From: Amylostereum areolatum
Lineage: Eukaryota > Basidiomycota > Agaricomycetes > Russulales > Stereaceae
Assembly (NCBI GenBank): GCA_012932865.1
Contig: SAXG01000013.1
Coordinates: 310,001-374,000, forward strand
Length of the DNA stretch: 64,000 nt
Direction of reading: 5' to 3'
A program made the translations under genes and the position numbers. Positions 28,901 to 38,906 of this stretch are shown here, piece by piece (position 1 is the stretch's first letter; each line of letters opens with the position of its first letter). The notes under the pieces were generated by a model that saw nothing but the letters and a program-made list of their open reading frames with translations, did no database searches and was not told the DNA's origin.

Positions 28901-31837
28901 GAAGTGGGCGCTTGGCCTCGAGGCAGGGTGCGAGTTCGATGGCTGACGCATCATACCTCCCAAACATCCTATTCAGTTCCGCGTTGATGCATAGACACTT
29001 TGCATGGCATTCGACCAGTCGACGTAAGTCCTGATCTGCCATGCGCGAGGTTGTCTTTGTCTTTGTCTCCCCCACCATTTGTGACGCCCCACGCCTTTGA
29101 TACTCGGCAGCGGTGAGTCGGGTGTCTTCTACACCGCGCGCTAACGCCTTCTTCTCTTCTGCGAGGATTGCCTGTACGAACGATCGTTCGACATACACAA
29201 TTGACACCGCAAACCGTGAGCGATCCCGCCCTGCTCGTCCGTCATATTGTGGGATGGCCTCCGCCGTGTCAGGTAGCCCCATGATGAGCACATAGTCAAC
29301 CCGCCGAAGGTCAACACCCATCCCGAACTTGACGGTTGCCACGACTATGAAGCATTCTGGATTGTTTCGAAAAGCTTCCAGAGTCTCGGCATTTGCGCCC
29401 GCCACCACGTTGCTTCGACTTCGGCCCTCCACAAGCTCGGGGGCGTCTGCATGGATGATGTCATTGTCGTCGGTGAGTCCATCGTATATCCGAACGTGCC
29501 GCTGACGATCTGCACTACTTGGATAAAGGCGCTGCAGATACGATGCCACACGGAAGCAAGTGTCGTAATCCTTGCAGTATACAAGGATCTTCGCCTTTGC
29601 TGTCACTGCCCAGGCAATTTCCGGGAACTCTTCGCTCTTGAGTCCATGCCGCAACGTCCAGAACATAGTGCGTACGTTGGGTCGTTCAGTGGCGCGCCGA
29701 ATAACTTCATACCCTCCAGGCTGAAGCTACATCAACGAGAGCAGCTTCTTCTCGGGCTCCAGGCTCAGCGTAGCTGTCATGAGGAGGATAGGTATGTGCG
29801 GCCCAATCCGTGCTCGAACACGGTCGATCTGTCCGAAGGCCTCGCGGAAAGCTTTACTCCATGGACAGACGACGTGTGCCTCGTCGACTGTGTAGAGGAC
29901 CAGATTTTGGAGGAAGTATACGTCCCGGAGGACCATGTCGAACTCTCGTGCGGTGAGGCGCTCCGGTGAAACAATGACCACTTCCCAGATGCACTGACAG
30001 ACCTCTTTCAGGACGTCACGGCCTTGTTGCTCGCGGGCGACCTGGATGTAGTGGCGATCAAGCGCGACGGCCTTGATACCCATGTGTTCCATCTCCGCAA
30101 CCTAGTAAAAAAGGTCTGTATCCATCAAATTATGAACTCGGGTGGTGACTTACCTGGCTTCTGCCGAGGTCAGATAGAGGAGTCACTACCAGTACCACCG
30201 GCTTGTCGACGAGTTTCAGGCCGAAGCGAGGAAGTGTGGGGTCTTTCTTTAGCTCCTTGATGAGAATAAGGTGGAGGTACATGGCTGCTGTTTTGCCATC
30301 TCCGCATGCCGCAACGAGGAGCTGGTGCTTTCTATCAAGGATGTTTGCTGTTGCGTTGACTTGCCAGTCGTATGGACCATCTGGCCATTGTGGAAGTGCC
30401 GGAATGAGGGCAGATTTGATAGCGTGGCAACCCTCTGGACTGGACCAGGATGCCAGAGGGTTCATTGGGAGGGTGGTGGTTGAAGGAGAGAGCGGGCTCG
30501 TTGCTAGCAGGCTCAGCGGTCCCAATCAATTTTCTGAGACATTTCAAACTATTTGTCACCAGTAAGAGTACAATGAAGATACAATGGACAATTTAGAGCC
30601 TGAACTGGGATACTATGTCAACAGAACACCAAACGGGGAGAGTACAGTGGCTCTAGATGCCAAAAGTCGGGAACCTCACTGCAGAACATGCTTCGAACGC
30701 GTACACTGATTGTCGACGCGCTCATCACGTGCACGGTCGATGACGAACAACGATGACCATATAGGAACAATCCGGACAATCGGGAGCACCTGCCGGCTGC
30801 TGCGGATTTCCTTATAGGATCAGGCCAGCCAAGGGCCCTAATTTTGACTTAGACTAGGTAAAGGTGTTCGTCGACGGTCCGTACGGGGCACCTCCCCGCT
30901 TGGCAGGCTACGACACGGCGCTGTTCATCGCTGGTGAGAGCATCCACCACTCTTTAGCCGAGACCTTTTTTGATCAAAAGATATGTCCACTCAGGCGGGT
31001 CGGGCGTCTCGTTCACACACCCGCTGTTCGTCGATCTCGTTCGGTGCGTCCTCGTCCTCCATGTTCCATGATTCATCGTGCTCATATACGTATGGACCTT
31101 CATCAGTCGTGCACGCCACGATCCAAGCACTTGCAGACGCGCGGTTTTCCTCTGGGCAGTGCGTCATGCAGGTGTGCACCCCTTCTTACCCCTCCCTCCT
31201 TACCCCTTCTCATCTTGCCTCTCAGAGGACATCGATCTTATACACTCAAGCCTCTCCAAGGCTCTACACACCGTCCCGTCCTCTCTCGAGGTCGAAGTGC
31301 ACATTTACATCACCGGCGGCGACAGCTCCGGCTCGAGTGAAACCTCCCTCGTTCACAGCGAGCTCGATCCATCCGAGAAGGAATCCAGCCCGCTCAGCAA
31401 GCTCGCGCGCATCCCTCGCACCCGAATCAAGAAGGGACGTCCGGATGTGAGGGAAGCGATTGCGGAGGCGGCCGCGCTGGCGCAGGGGAGCATGGCTGTC
31501 GCGCGTGCGTCTTCTTTCTTTTCTTCGGTGAAGCGAGTGGAGAGGCTGATCGTTGGTGGCGATAGTATGTGGTCCGTCGAGCATGGTCGTCGATGGGCAG
31601 AGGGCGCTTCGCTCGTCGCTGGCGGGACCCGCGAACGTCCTTCGCGGCGGTCCGAGCATCACGCTCTTCGTCGAAAGCTTCGGGTACAACGTGAGTGGTC
31701 TCCTACCTCTCCTAAGTAGCTCGCAGTACTCATTCGTGGTCTCTTTTTTACAAAGTGAGTCGCGTTGGGCCAAGTTTGGAAGACGCCGCTGTATTGTTAT
31801 TCTTAACTTCTTGTGCTTGCAGGAGGGGGGTGTCTAA
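22934..31837 (+). CDS. Ferric/cupric reductase transmembrane protein (FRE family) with a mobile element in one intron
   Basis: The protein starts MASATPTVPPLLVPSLSQKA at 22934. An N-terminal membrane segment is followed by the ferric-reductase heme domain, including NRAATIASLQLPLIAALGMK, NYLHRMCARTVMVLIWLHAG and a distal HFCLVLVLLLAAYFH. The FAD-binding domain follows (FRWTPGQNAWLTMPG and the HPFTIAS motif). After AQKSGTVK at 24570 the reading resumes only at 30863 with VFVDGPYGAPPRL. Next come the NAD-binding GGSGVSFTHPLF and a C-terminal end ITLFVESFGYN, stop at 31835-31837. All junctions keep frame. The gap is a 6.2-kb element inside an intron. Role by family: reduction of extracellular metal for high-affinity uptake. 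Whether this allele still splices is unknown. Confidence 0.85.
24629..24678 (+). repeat. Left terminal inverted repeat
   Basis: It starts TCAAAATTAGGGGCCTTGGC and matches the reverse complement of 30798-30847 at 44 of 50 positions. Mismatches fall at position 13, at 31, 32 and 34, and at 43 and 47; the first 30 bp differ at one base only. Confidence 0.85.
24824..27999 (+). CDS. DUF6589 protein, putative transposase of the TIR element
   Basis: The likely start is an ATG at 24824 (MDFVFVTE, then an intron); an internal start MITKNPALSDLDKLG at 24899 is the alternative. Five exons join without frame errors to about 900 residues. DUF6589 landmarks appear in order: HFSFEKLAHLYKREAPVIWA, DPILIVFDNMQTLARRRDIR, GTGATAIEM, KGMKEALFDFIQQLGI, HFMFFHGDGKSYEGM, LELWHTKATALSRI, DPSTLGFMAKLLGF, FNNWLVNFVGKPGHFHEIDL and MQEHFNGWLEEL. 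Asp in VFDN, Asp in HGDGKS and a later Glu are spaced like RNase H-fold (DDE) transposase residues, but that is my inference. DUF6589 is abundant in basidiomycetes and has no established function. The gene meets the helicase tail to tail. Confidence 0.85.
28236..30465 (-). CDS. RecQ-type SF2 DNA helicase of the TIR element, with an in-frame stop
   Basis: The first ATG is at 30465 (MNPLASWSSPEG). Helicase motifs run in order: YDWQVNATANIL (Q-like), AACGDGKTAAMY (motif I), VVLVVTPLSDL (Ia), YTVDEAHVVCPW (DEAH, motif II), LLMTATLSLE (III), KILVYCKDYDT (IV), VVATVKFGMGVDLRRVDYV (V) and IPQYDGRAGRDR (VI). After the core is a Cys-containing segment (CHAKCLC, CSSCLRQL) like a RecQ zinc region. An intron near 30100-30160 restores frame. 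A TAG at 29729-29727 interrupts the coding frame between EKKLLSLM and LQPGGYEVIRR without any frame change, so this copy should be truncated unless the stop is a sequencing error. A Thr/Pro/Arg-rich open stretch ending at 27991 may be a further 3' exon. Confidence 0.85.
30798..30847 (-). repeat. Right terminal inverted repeat
   Basis: Read on the minus strand it starts TCAAAATTAGGGCCCTTGGC and pairs with 24629-24678. It ends 15 bp before the ferric reductase exon that resumes at 30863. Confidence 0.85.
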
Positions 31838-32279
31838 ATACAGACAATTTCTTTCCTGATCGGTCCGAGTTTCGGTTTGAACGTGAACGGCGAGTCGGTG
31901 ATGTCATAGTTCACGTTCACGTGACAAGGCGCCGGCGACGCGAGTCCTGTCCATTGACCCAATCCAAATTTAGGTCTATCGCGCAGACAACCCATTCGGT
32001 TTCCACTCCGTCCCGCCTTTCGTGGTCGTCCACAACGTGTTTTAGCGCAACAAAGATGCACATATCCACGCGACAGTACGGAATCCGGCAGTTTAAGGGA
32101 GGGAGGAGAGGCGGCGGGAAGCAAGGGAGAGTCAGACATCCTCCAACTGTCAACTCCCCGGACCAGATCGAAATCCGTCTACATATTCCAGCTCCCCATC
32201 GCCCCTAAACCCCAGGATTCTCTTCTCTCTCAACCGCCAACCACCACCACCACCACCACCACCACCAAGCCATCCCACC
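31838..32279. other. Intergenic/promoter region
   Basis: This 442-bp region lies between the ferric reductase stop and the proline-rich protein. It ends in a CAC microsatellite just before the next start codon (annotated separately). No other feature was recognised. Confidence 0.4.
32240..32267 (+). repeat. (ACC)n microsatellite in the 5' leader
   Basis: About nine ACC trinucleotides lie 13 bp upstream of the ATG of the proline-rich protein gene. It is probably transcribed as part of a short 5' leader and is likely to vary in length between strains. Confidence 0.8.
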
Positions 32280-33770
32280 ATGTCCTCAAAGCCCACCTCC
32301 ACTTCCCCCGCCTCCAAGCACCCCTTCTTCGTCTACGCCCTGAACACCCGGCACCTCTCGAACGCCAAGGAGAAGCAGCAGCAACAGCGCGCCGCCCGCC
32401 TCCCCGTCAAAGAAGCGGTGCCGAAACCCGCGCCGGCGCCCGCATCGGCCAAATCCCGCGCGCCCAAGCCCATCCGCAAGCTCGTGCGCGCCATGGCGCT
32501 CATCGTCCCCGCCAAGCCCACGCCTCCCCCGCCGTCGACGCCCGCGCGCCGAAGCGCACCCCCGAAGCCGTCCAAGGCCGCCGCCGCCGCTCGCGCCCCT
32601 ATCCCTCCCAAGACGCCCGCGCCCAAGCGTCCCACCCCCGCCGCGCGTCCCTCGATCCCCCCACCCTCGATGCGCACCCAGCGCCAGGCGCAAATTTCGC
32701 GCGGCGTCGTGTCCCCCGCGCCTGTCACGCCCCGTGCGCCCGCCAGCCCTCGCGCGCGCCCCGCCGCATCTCCCTCGCGCATTCCCCTGGCCGTGCGCCA
32801 CGCCGTAGTGAAGGAGAAGAAAGTCCTCGTCCGGAGCAGCCTCGCGCGCATCCTCGCCCCGCCCTCCCCCTCCCCCTCCCTCTCCGTTTCCGATGCCTCT
32901 GTCCCTCCGTCCCCGACGTTCGACGGCGGCGCGTGCACGCCCACGACGTCGACGGCGCCTACCACGCCCGCCTCCTCGCCCGTCCCGAACGAGAACGAGC
33001 AGGAGAAGGCGCAGAAGGCGCTCCCCGCCCTCCCGGCGATGATCCTCGTAAGTCTCGTCCTCCCCCTCGTCCGCCCTGGGCGAGCGCTGACGATGCCGGG
33101 ATACGTAGGAGACGCAAGCGGATAAGCCGCGCGCATCCGAGTCGACCCCCGTCCTCGCGTCGCTCACCCCCGTCGCGATCGTCGACAAGGCCTCCAACCC
33201 GTTCTTCGTACGTCCTGCTCTCCGCCCACCCAACCTCGCGCAGACGACTCACCGATTCCTTGCCAGGTTGAGGCCAAGGCGGAGCCCGCACCCGCCGTTC
33301 CTACGCAGGAGGTCACCGTCCCAGAACCTGTTCCCGCGGCGGCACCTTCGACGGAGCAAGTCCAGGTCAAGGCCGCGCCGAAACAGGCTCTCGTCCACGA
33401 GTTGATGCAGAAGCTGCAGGCGCGCTCAACCACCACCACGCCCTCGTCGTTCTCCCCTTCCCCGCAACCCACCTCCCCCACCGCCGCCACCACCATCGAC
33501 ACACCCTTCGGCCCCCGCCGCGTCCGCAAGATCGTCGTGCCGTCCTTCACCGGCGCGACGCCCGCGTCCGCGAACAGGGACATCCAGCGCGAGGTGGAGG
33601 CGCTGCGCACGCAGGGGCGCGTCGGCGGGAAGGGGCTCGCGCCGGGCGGGGCGGAGAATGGGGTGTCGTTGCGCGCGTTGGAGACGATTAACAGGCTGAG
33701 GAGGGAGGCGGGGAAGGACGAGGTGCGCGCGGTCGCGCGGAAGAGTTTGGTGGTGTGTGCGAGGGTTTGA
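32280..33770 (+). CDS. Proline/alanine-rich disordered protein, unknown function
   Basis: The start MSSKPTSTSPASKHPFFVYA is followed by about 240 residues very rich in Pro, Ala, Arg and Ser (for example AKPTPPPPSTPARRSAPPKP). Two short introns follow, after PALPAMIL and after KASNPFF. The C-terminal quarter is less repetitive: LVHELMQKLQARS, then FGPRRVRKIVVPSFTG and a helical end SLRALETINRLRREAGKDEV. The composition and many SP/TP sites suggest an intrinsically disordered, possibly phosphorylated scaffold or cytoskeleton-associated protein. I recognise no domain. The coding bias (GC-rich third positions) and clean splicing support a real gene. The stop is at 33768-33770. Confidence 0.65.
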
Positions 33771-34508
33771 GGGAGGGCCGAGGGAAGTCGTCGCCGAGAG
33801 CAGCACGTCCACAGTGACTCCAGTGGGCACTGTGTTTTTACTTTTTTGGGTTTGGGTTTTCCGGCTGGTATCTTAGTGCACAGTGCATGATTTATACATA
33901 CCTTTTGTGATTGCTTGTGATAAATCAGTTTGCGAGCAAGCTCTAATTATTGGTTTAAGTTGAACTAGGTTAAACCTCAATCCTGCTACATTTTAAATAC
34001 TCGGACCCACACCAGTGGATACATGCTCAGCTGATGGCTGCTCACATCAAAAGTTGTTATTGCCAGTGGTTCATATCATCACGGGATTGGGGAAAATGTG
34101 GTCAACCCTTATATAGCTATATCTAAATCAGCATGCACGAAATCTGCATCAGTCTGATGAGCACCTAGATCAGCCTATATATTCGACAGTGAGCTTGCTG
34201 CACATTCATCAGGAAGACATGTGAATATCACAAAGAAAAGGGTGTTCTGATCTCGCCGGAAAGCTCAGGAGTACAGCTCTGTATCAGGAAGGTCCTTGTG
34301 GAATCCATGCTGATACTTAGCTGGGTAGTGCTATCTCAGGAAGATCCTTACTAAGTAGTACATATCAAATTCCCCTCCTTTTCCAGTATACACTTCATGG
34401 CCACTTAACATCAGGTGTGAGCATGAAGTTCTGCATCTGCCTATTTTTCTGCTAATCTTTAAAACATGTAATTCTAATTCAGCTCATTATCCTAACTAGA
34501 GTCTAGTA
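33771..34508. other. AT-rich non-coding stretch
   Basis: A sudden drop in GC begins around 33,830 and continues through the ankyrin exon of the next gene to about 36,420. No open frame of interest, RNA gene or terminal repeat is visible in the non-coding part. Confidence 0.5.
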
Positions 34509-37500
34509 CTAAACTGCTCCTCGTTCTTGAAGGAGCAGTACAACTTCTTTGTGGTTTTGAAGTACAGCTGCTTCTAATGCAGTGTTAAAGTAGCTATAGT
34601 TATACTGTGCATTCACTGATTCCACTTCTGCACCTTTGTCAAGAAGGATGTGCACAGCCTTGAGATGGCCCATAGATGTAGCTGCTTGCAGTGCTGTACC
34701 AAATTGACCACCTTTTGCATTAACATCTGCCCCATGCTCAAGAAGGAGATGCATTATATCAAGGTGGCCTTCAGATGCAGCTGCTTGCAAAGCTGTTCCA
34801 TAATCACCACCCTGCCCATTCACATCTGCTCCAAGCTCAAGAAAGATATCCATAATGCCAATGCAGCCACCCAATGCAGCTGCTTGCAATGCTGTGCCAG
34901 TTTTACCACCCTGCAAATTTATGTCTGCACCATTGTTAAGAAGGAGTTGCACACCCTCGAGGTGGCCTTGGACCGCAGCTGCTTGCAAAGCTGTACCCCA
35001 CACACCACCCTGTGTATTAACATCCACCCCATGCTCAAGAAAGAAATGCATCATATCAAGGCAATGGTGGCCTTTAGATGCGGCAGCTGCTTGCAATGCT
35101 GTGCCGGAATCACCACCCTGCAAATCTATGTCTGCACCATTGTTAAGAAGGAGTTGCACACCCTCAAGGTGGCCTTGGAATGCAGCTGCTTGCAAAGCTG
35201 TTCCATGATAGCCACCCTGCTCATTCACATCTGCTCCAAGCTCAAGAAAGATATTCATAATGTCAATGCATTCACCTGATGCAGCTGCTTGTAATGCTGT
35301 GCCAAGTCTACCACCCTGTATATTTATGTCTGCACCATTGTTAAGAAGGAGTTGCACACCCTCAAGGTCACCCATAGATGCAGCAGCTTGCAATGCTGTA
35401 CAAAACTCACTACCCTGTGCATTGATATCTGCCCCATGCTCAAGAAGGAGATGCATAAGATCAACATGACCCAAGCTAGCAGCAATTTGCAATACTGTAT
35501 CACCACTAAAATCCTGTTCTTGTACATCTATGCCTTTATCAAGAAAGAAGCGCATAATGTTCAGGTGACCTCCCCATGCAGCTGCATGCAGAAGTAGAAA
35601 TCCCCATAGCTCCATATCATTATCAGCCTTCTGTCTTTCATATAGGGTATTAGTTTGCCTATAAAATCCACATAGGGAAGTATAAAGAATAGGCATCAAC
35701 AAGCCAAGTTCAGGGTAGCCATTCCTGAAAACTGTATCTGAAGCAGGATCAAAGATAGCCAACCATCTGGACAGGAAAGAAGTTTGGGGGTTAAACAGTG
35801 TGTCCATCATCATCTCCACCTTAACATTGTCAACTACATTTTCATGTTTTGCATGTGCAACCCAGGATCTGGCTGCATATTGCAAGAAATGAGGATTACT
35901 ATCATTATCTTCTGGCATCAGCACACCTAAGCAGAGCTGAGTGATGGTGGTGTGTGATGATCCACTGCTAAGATGATATGATGAAATTTGCTCAGTTTTA
36001 GAAAGACGTTCAGAGACCAGATATTCTTGCACTGAGAAATGTGCAAATTGCACAAGCTCGTTGTTCAAAACTACAAGGCCTGAACATATCTGCAAAACTT
36101 GGGTAGTAGATGGACGGTATGAGCTGATGAATATTGGCACAGGATCAGCATCAAGGTCAACAGCCAGGATATCGGCTAGCTCCTCAATGGTGAAGGGTTT
36201 CATGGAGAAGGCAAGGCATTGGAAGAGGTGAAGAGCATCCTGTGAGAGATTCTCAGGGATTCCTTCTAGAATCCGTTGGTATGTTTCATCCAATGTCTTG
36301 GGCAGGTTCTTGAGGGTGCTTCTTATGTGCTTGGGCAAACAATGCCTGAAGTTGGCAGAATACCCAGCGGAACCTACATCCCAGAAATGTAAGAAAGCCA
36401 TTTATAAGAATGTAGTAAACAAAAGTACTTACATCCCATTTGCTTTCTCCGTCAGAGTGCGGATGGCAAGGTCAGTGTCGCTAGGCCTCCATGTTCGAAA
36501 AACTGGGTCCTGTTGAAGGACATGGCGAACATATGAATTTATGTCTTTGGCCTGTTGATCAACCAAGTGTAGGTTGACCTGATCCGTGACCAACAGCCCT
36601 ATCCTCATTCTGATATCATGTTCTGGTCGACTCGTCACGTAGAGATGAAGCCTATCAAGTTTCCAGCTGACAAGTTCCTCGATCACGGTCAACACCTTTG
36701 CACGCTCCGTGTGCTCAGGGCACTCATCTAAAGCATCCAAGACAACAGAAATTCCATCACATCCCGAGAGCAAGCTTTTCGTGCATCGTAAGAGAGAATC
36801 ACGGCTGGGTTGTTCGCACCCATCACGGTGCCTCGAGTACAAGTCACGCAGAATAGAACCGCCTTCAGAAGCCAGATACGCCAGTTGGGTGACCAGAGAT
36901 ACCAAGAGACCGCGCGCGCTGTGTTTTGCTTCATCTCTGAAGTCGAAATAATAGTAGACCACGCAGGAATCTGGCGATCGCTTGAGTTCTTGTATGGTTG
37001 TGGAGCTATTGGGTCAACACAAACGGTCAGCCAGGCTTCCCAGATACGAGCGCAAGACGTACCATAGGACGCTCTTTCCCGATCCAGCTATGATTCGCGA
37101 TAAGCTAAGGCAATGCTGACGATGGACAAGAAATGAACGAACGTTTGCCGTGCACCCACAAGAACGATGCGTCGGTGGTCCTCCAGTCCTTGAAAGTATC
37201 GCTGCGGAGGTGCCATTCGCCCGTGCCGGGGTGATGCGATTCGCTCATCAAGTTGTGGTTCGTCGACGGATCCGGCGGGGAGAGCCAGCGTATGATCTCC
37301 TTGTCCACTTGTGTTTTCTTGATCGCGTCCAGTTGTGATGTCATGTTCCGGGTGTTTTCTATGCATAAAAGAAGGTCAGCTTCACAACAAGCCGTCGCAG
37401 CGTGTGCACATGCCTTCTGACACCGTGTTGAGCTCGCGGATGAGGGTATCTATGGATTTGAGGATGCTCTCGATGTGGCTGTGGGATGCGTCCTTGTCTT

Positions 37501-38906
37501 ATCGCGAACATCAGGGGATTGGCACCACGCGCGACTGAAGGAGCGCACCAGCCATCATCGCGTTTATACGCTCGAGCACCTTGCATGTGTTCACGAAGGT
37601 CTCCGTCGCCATCATGCCCGAGTCCTCCGCTGTCAACTTGTCGAGTTTGGCCACGGCGTCCTTCACGTCTTGATTTCCAGACAATATCGAGATGTATTGA
37701 CCTGCCACCCGAATCATCAATGAGTCATAAAGCATCCAAGTACGCGGCGGCGCGAGACGGACTGACCGAGACGCTTCTTCTTCATTAGCTTCGTCGTGAG
37801 AGCCAGCACGGAGAGCAACTCGACGAGGATCCTAACGACGATGTCCCTCGACTCCACCCCCAGTCGCGTCTCTTCCCGGACCTTCAAACGGTTAAGGAAT
37901 GCTTTGAGAACGTCGAACAAGTCCACAAGGGAGTCGTAGCTGGCGGTGACGCCTTTAGTAGCCTGTAGAAAATAGCGTTGAATGGAAAGCGTCACGGTGG
38001 TATGTGAACTCGAGCGCACCGCGAGTAATATGCCGATTGCGGCGAATATCGTCTTCCCGGCGGGGACGGCCTATAAGACGAACTGTCAGAAGACGAGATA
38101 TTATGCGTATAAGTGTCAGCAACGGCCTTAGTGACGAGCACTAGGCGACGACGTGTGACACAAGTGAAGAGGGACGATGGGGGATTAGGTCGGTAGTATT
38201 GACTAGGTCGAGATGGGGAATATGTACAGGAGGAACGGAGCCCTTATATACTACGAGGCAGAGTCACTTAGTAAGCTACGACACACGGCCGTCAGTAAGC
38301 AGAGCTAAGTATAGATACATGCGCAGCAGGATCAGTAAGCGAGACAATAAGGATGAGCCGGGTCCGGAGCGGCATGATGTCATGCATAGCATTATGATGT
38401 CATGTGGAGTCAAAGGAAGCGATGATAAGACGAGCCTGGAGTCATGACGTCAGGAAGGAGCAAGGATAAGCCGAGTCTCCACCGGAGTGACGGAGTGTTA
38501 CTAAGTGATGAGTAGTCAGATAGAAATGAAAATAAAAATGAATTGGGATATTATCCCCGAGGTCCCCGAGGTGTCCGAGATGTCCGGAATGGTAACGTTC
38601 ATGACAATAAGTGTGTCTACGTACCAGCGCGACGCCCTCGCCTGTCGCATCAGAAACCAATGAGACGACGTGCACGATCGGCTTCAGGGCTCTCGTCAGC
38701 TTCCCCCACGTCGGGTCCATCGATCTGAATTTCTTGAAGGTCGTCATTTGTTCTTCTACTACGGACAAAATGCCGTCGACCGAGTCGCATGCGCCCAGGT
38801 CGCCGAAGATGTCCTCGGTGGTGAGGTCTGTGCCTGTACGCTCCTCGTAGGCATCTAAAGCGGCCTGCCACAGGTCTGGAAGCACGCTGATTGAAGTTGG
38901 GTCCAT
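34509..38906 (-). CDS. NLR-like receptor: Goodbye-like N-terminus, NACHT NTPase, ankyrin repeats; probably frame-broken
   Basis: Exon 1 starts MDPTSISVLPDLWQAALDAY at 38906. With later exons (GKTIFAAIGILLA, ATKGVTASYDSLVDLFDVL, IVVRILVELLSVLALTTK) it matches the Goodbye-type N-terminal domain of fungal STAND proteins. The NACHT NTPase follows: Walker A GKPGSGKSVL, YYYFDFRDEAKHSARGLL, Walker B VVLDALDECPEH, RPEHDIR. After ANGM the expected FRWVFCQL...RHCLPKH is out of frame in two places around 36345-36375. The last 1.9 kb is one intron-free exon with a winged-helix-like part (MKPFTIEELADILAVD, FAHFSVQEYLVSERL) and 11 ankyrin repeats ending QERGAV. Such proteins act in fungal self/non-self or xenorecognition. 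The exon-1 intron is unusually long (554 nt). Confidence 0.82.
34600..35590 (-). repeat. Near-identical ankyrin repeat array
   Basis: Eleven ankyrin units of about 33 residues; seven share the core GTALQAA. GVQLLLNNGADI occurs three times and the DNA block beginning TCTGCACCATTGTTAAGAAG recurs at about 34925, 35131 and 35331 almost unchanged. Units alternate between types (LLLNNGADIN, IFLELGADVN, LLLEHGADVN), suggesting recent duplication of multi-unit blocks. Confidence 0.85.

Larger units (their letters stand above)
24629..30847. mobile_element. Candidate new DNA transposon: TIRs + DUF6589 gene + RecQ-like helicase
   Basis: The two ends are 50-bp terminal inverted repeats differing at about 6 positions. 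Each begins TCAAAATTAGGG and continues CCTTGGCTGGCCTGATC. Between them lie only two genes, facing each other: the DUF6589 gene (24824-27999, +) and a RecQ-family helicase (28236-30465, -). Subterminal non-coding stretches are about 195 bp (left) and 380 bp (right). Outside the repeats the flanks read directly into a ferric reductase intron; the element plus 73 nt forms the whole intron. I see no convincing target-site duplication: the left flank ends GGTCTGCC and the right begins CTTAGACT. Transposition by the DUF6589 product is inference. Confidence 0.75.

Noticed and set aside
24621..30860. A target-site duplication flanking the TIR element
   Set aside because: Flanks GGTCTGCC and CTTAGACT do not match at any length above 3 bp. 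The duplication may be absent or obscured by sequence errors.
32286..33233. Long minus-strand Gly/Arg-rich open frame
   Set aside because: It mirrors the GC-rich proline/alanine gene on the + strand; the composition of the sense strand produces it.
34650..35279. + strand Cys/Ser-rich open frame over the ankyrin region
   Set aside because: It is the complement of the repeated ankyrin units; its apparent repeats come from the real gene.
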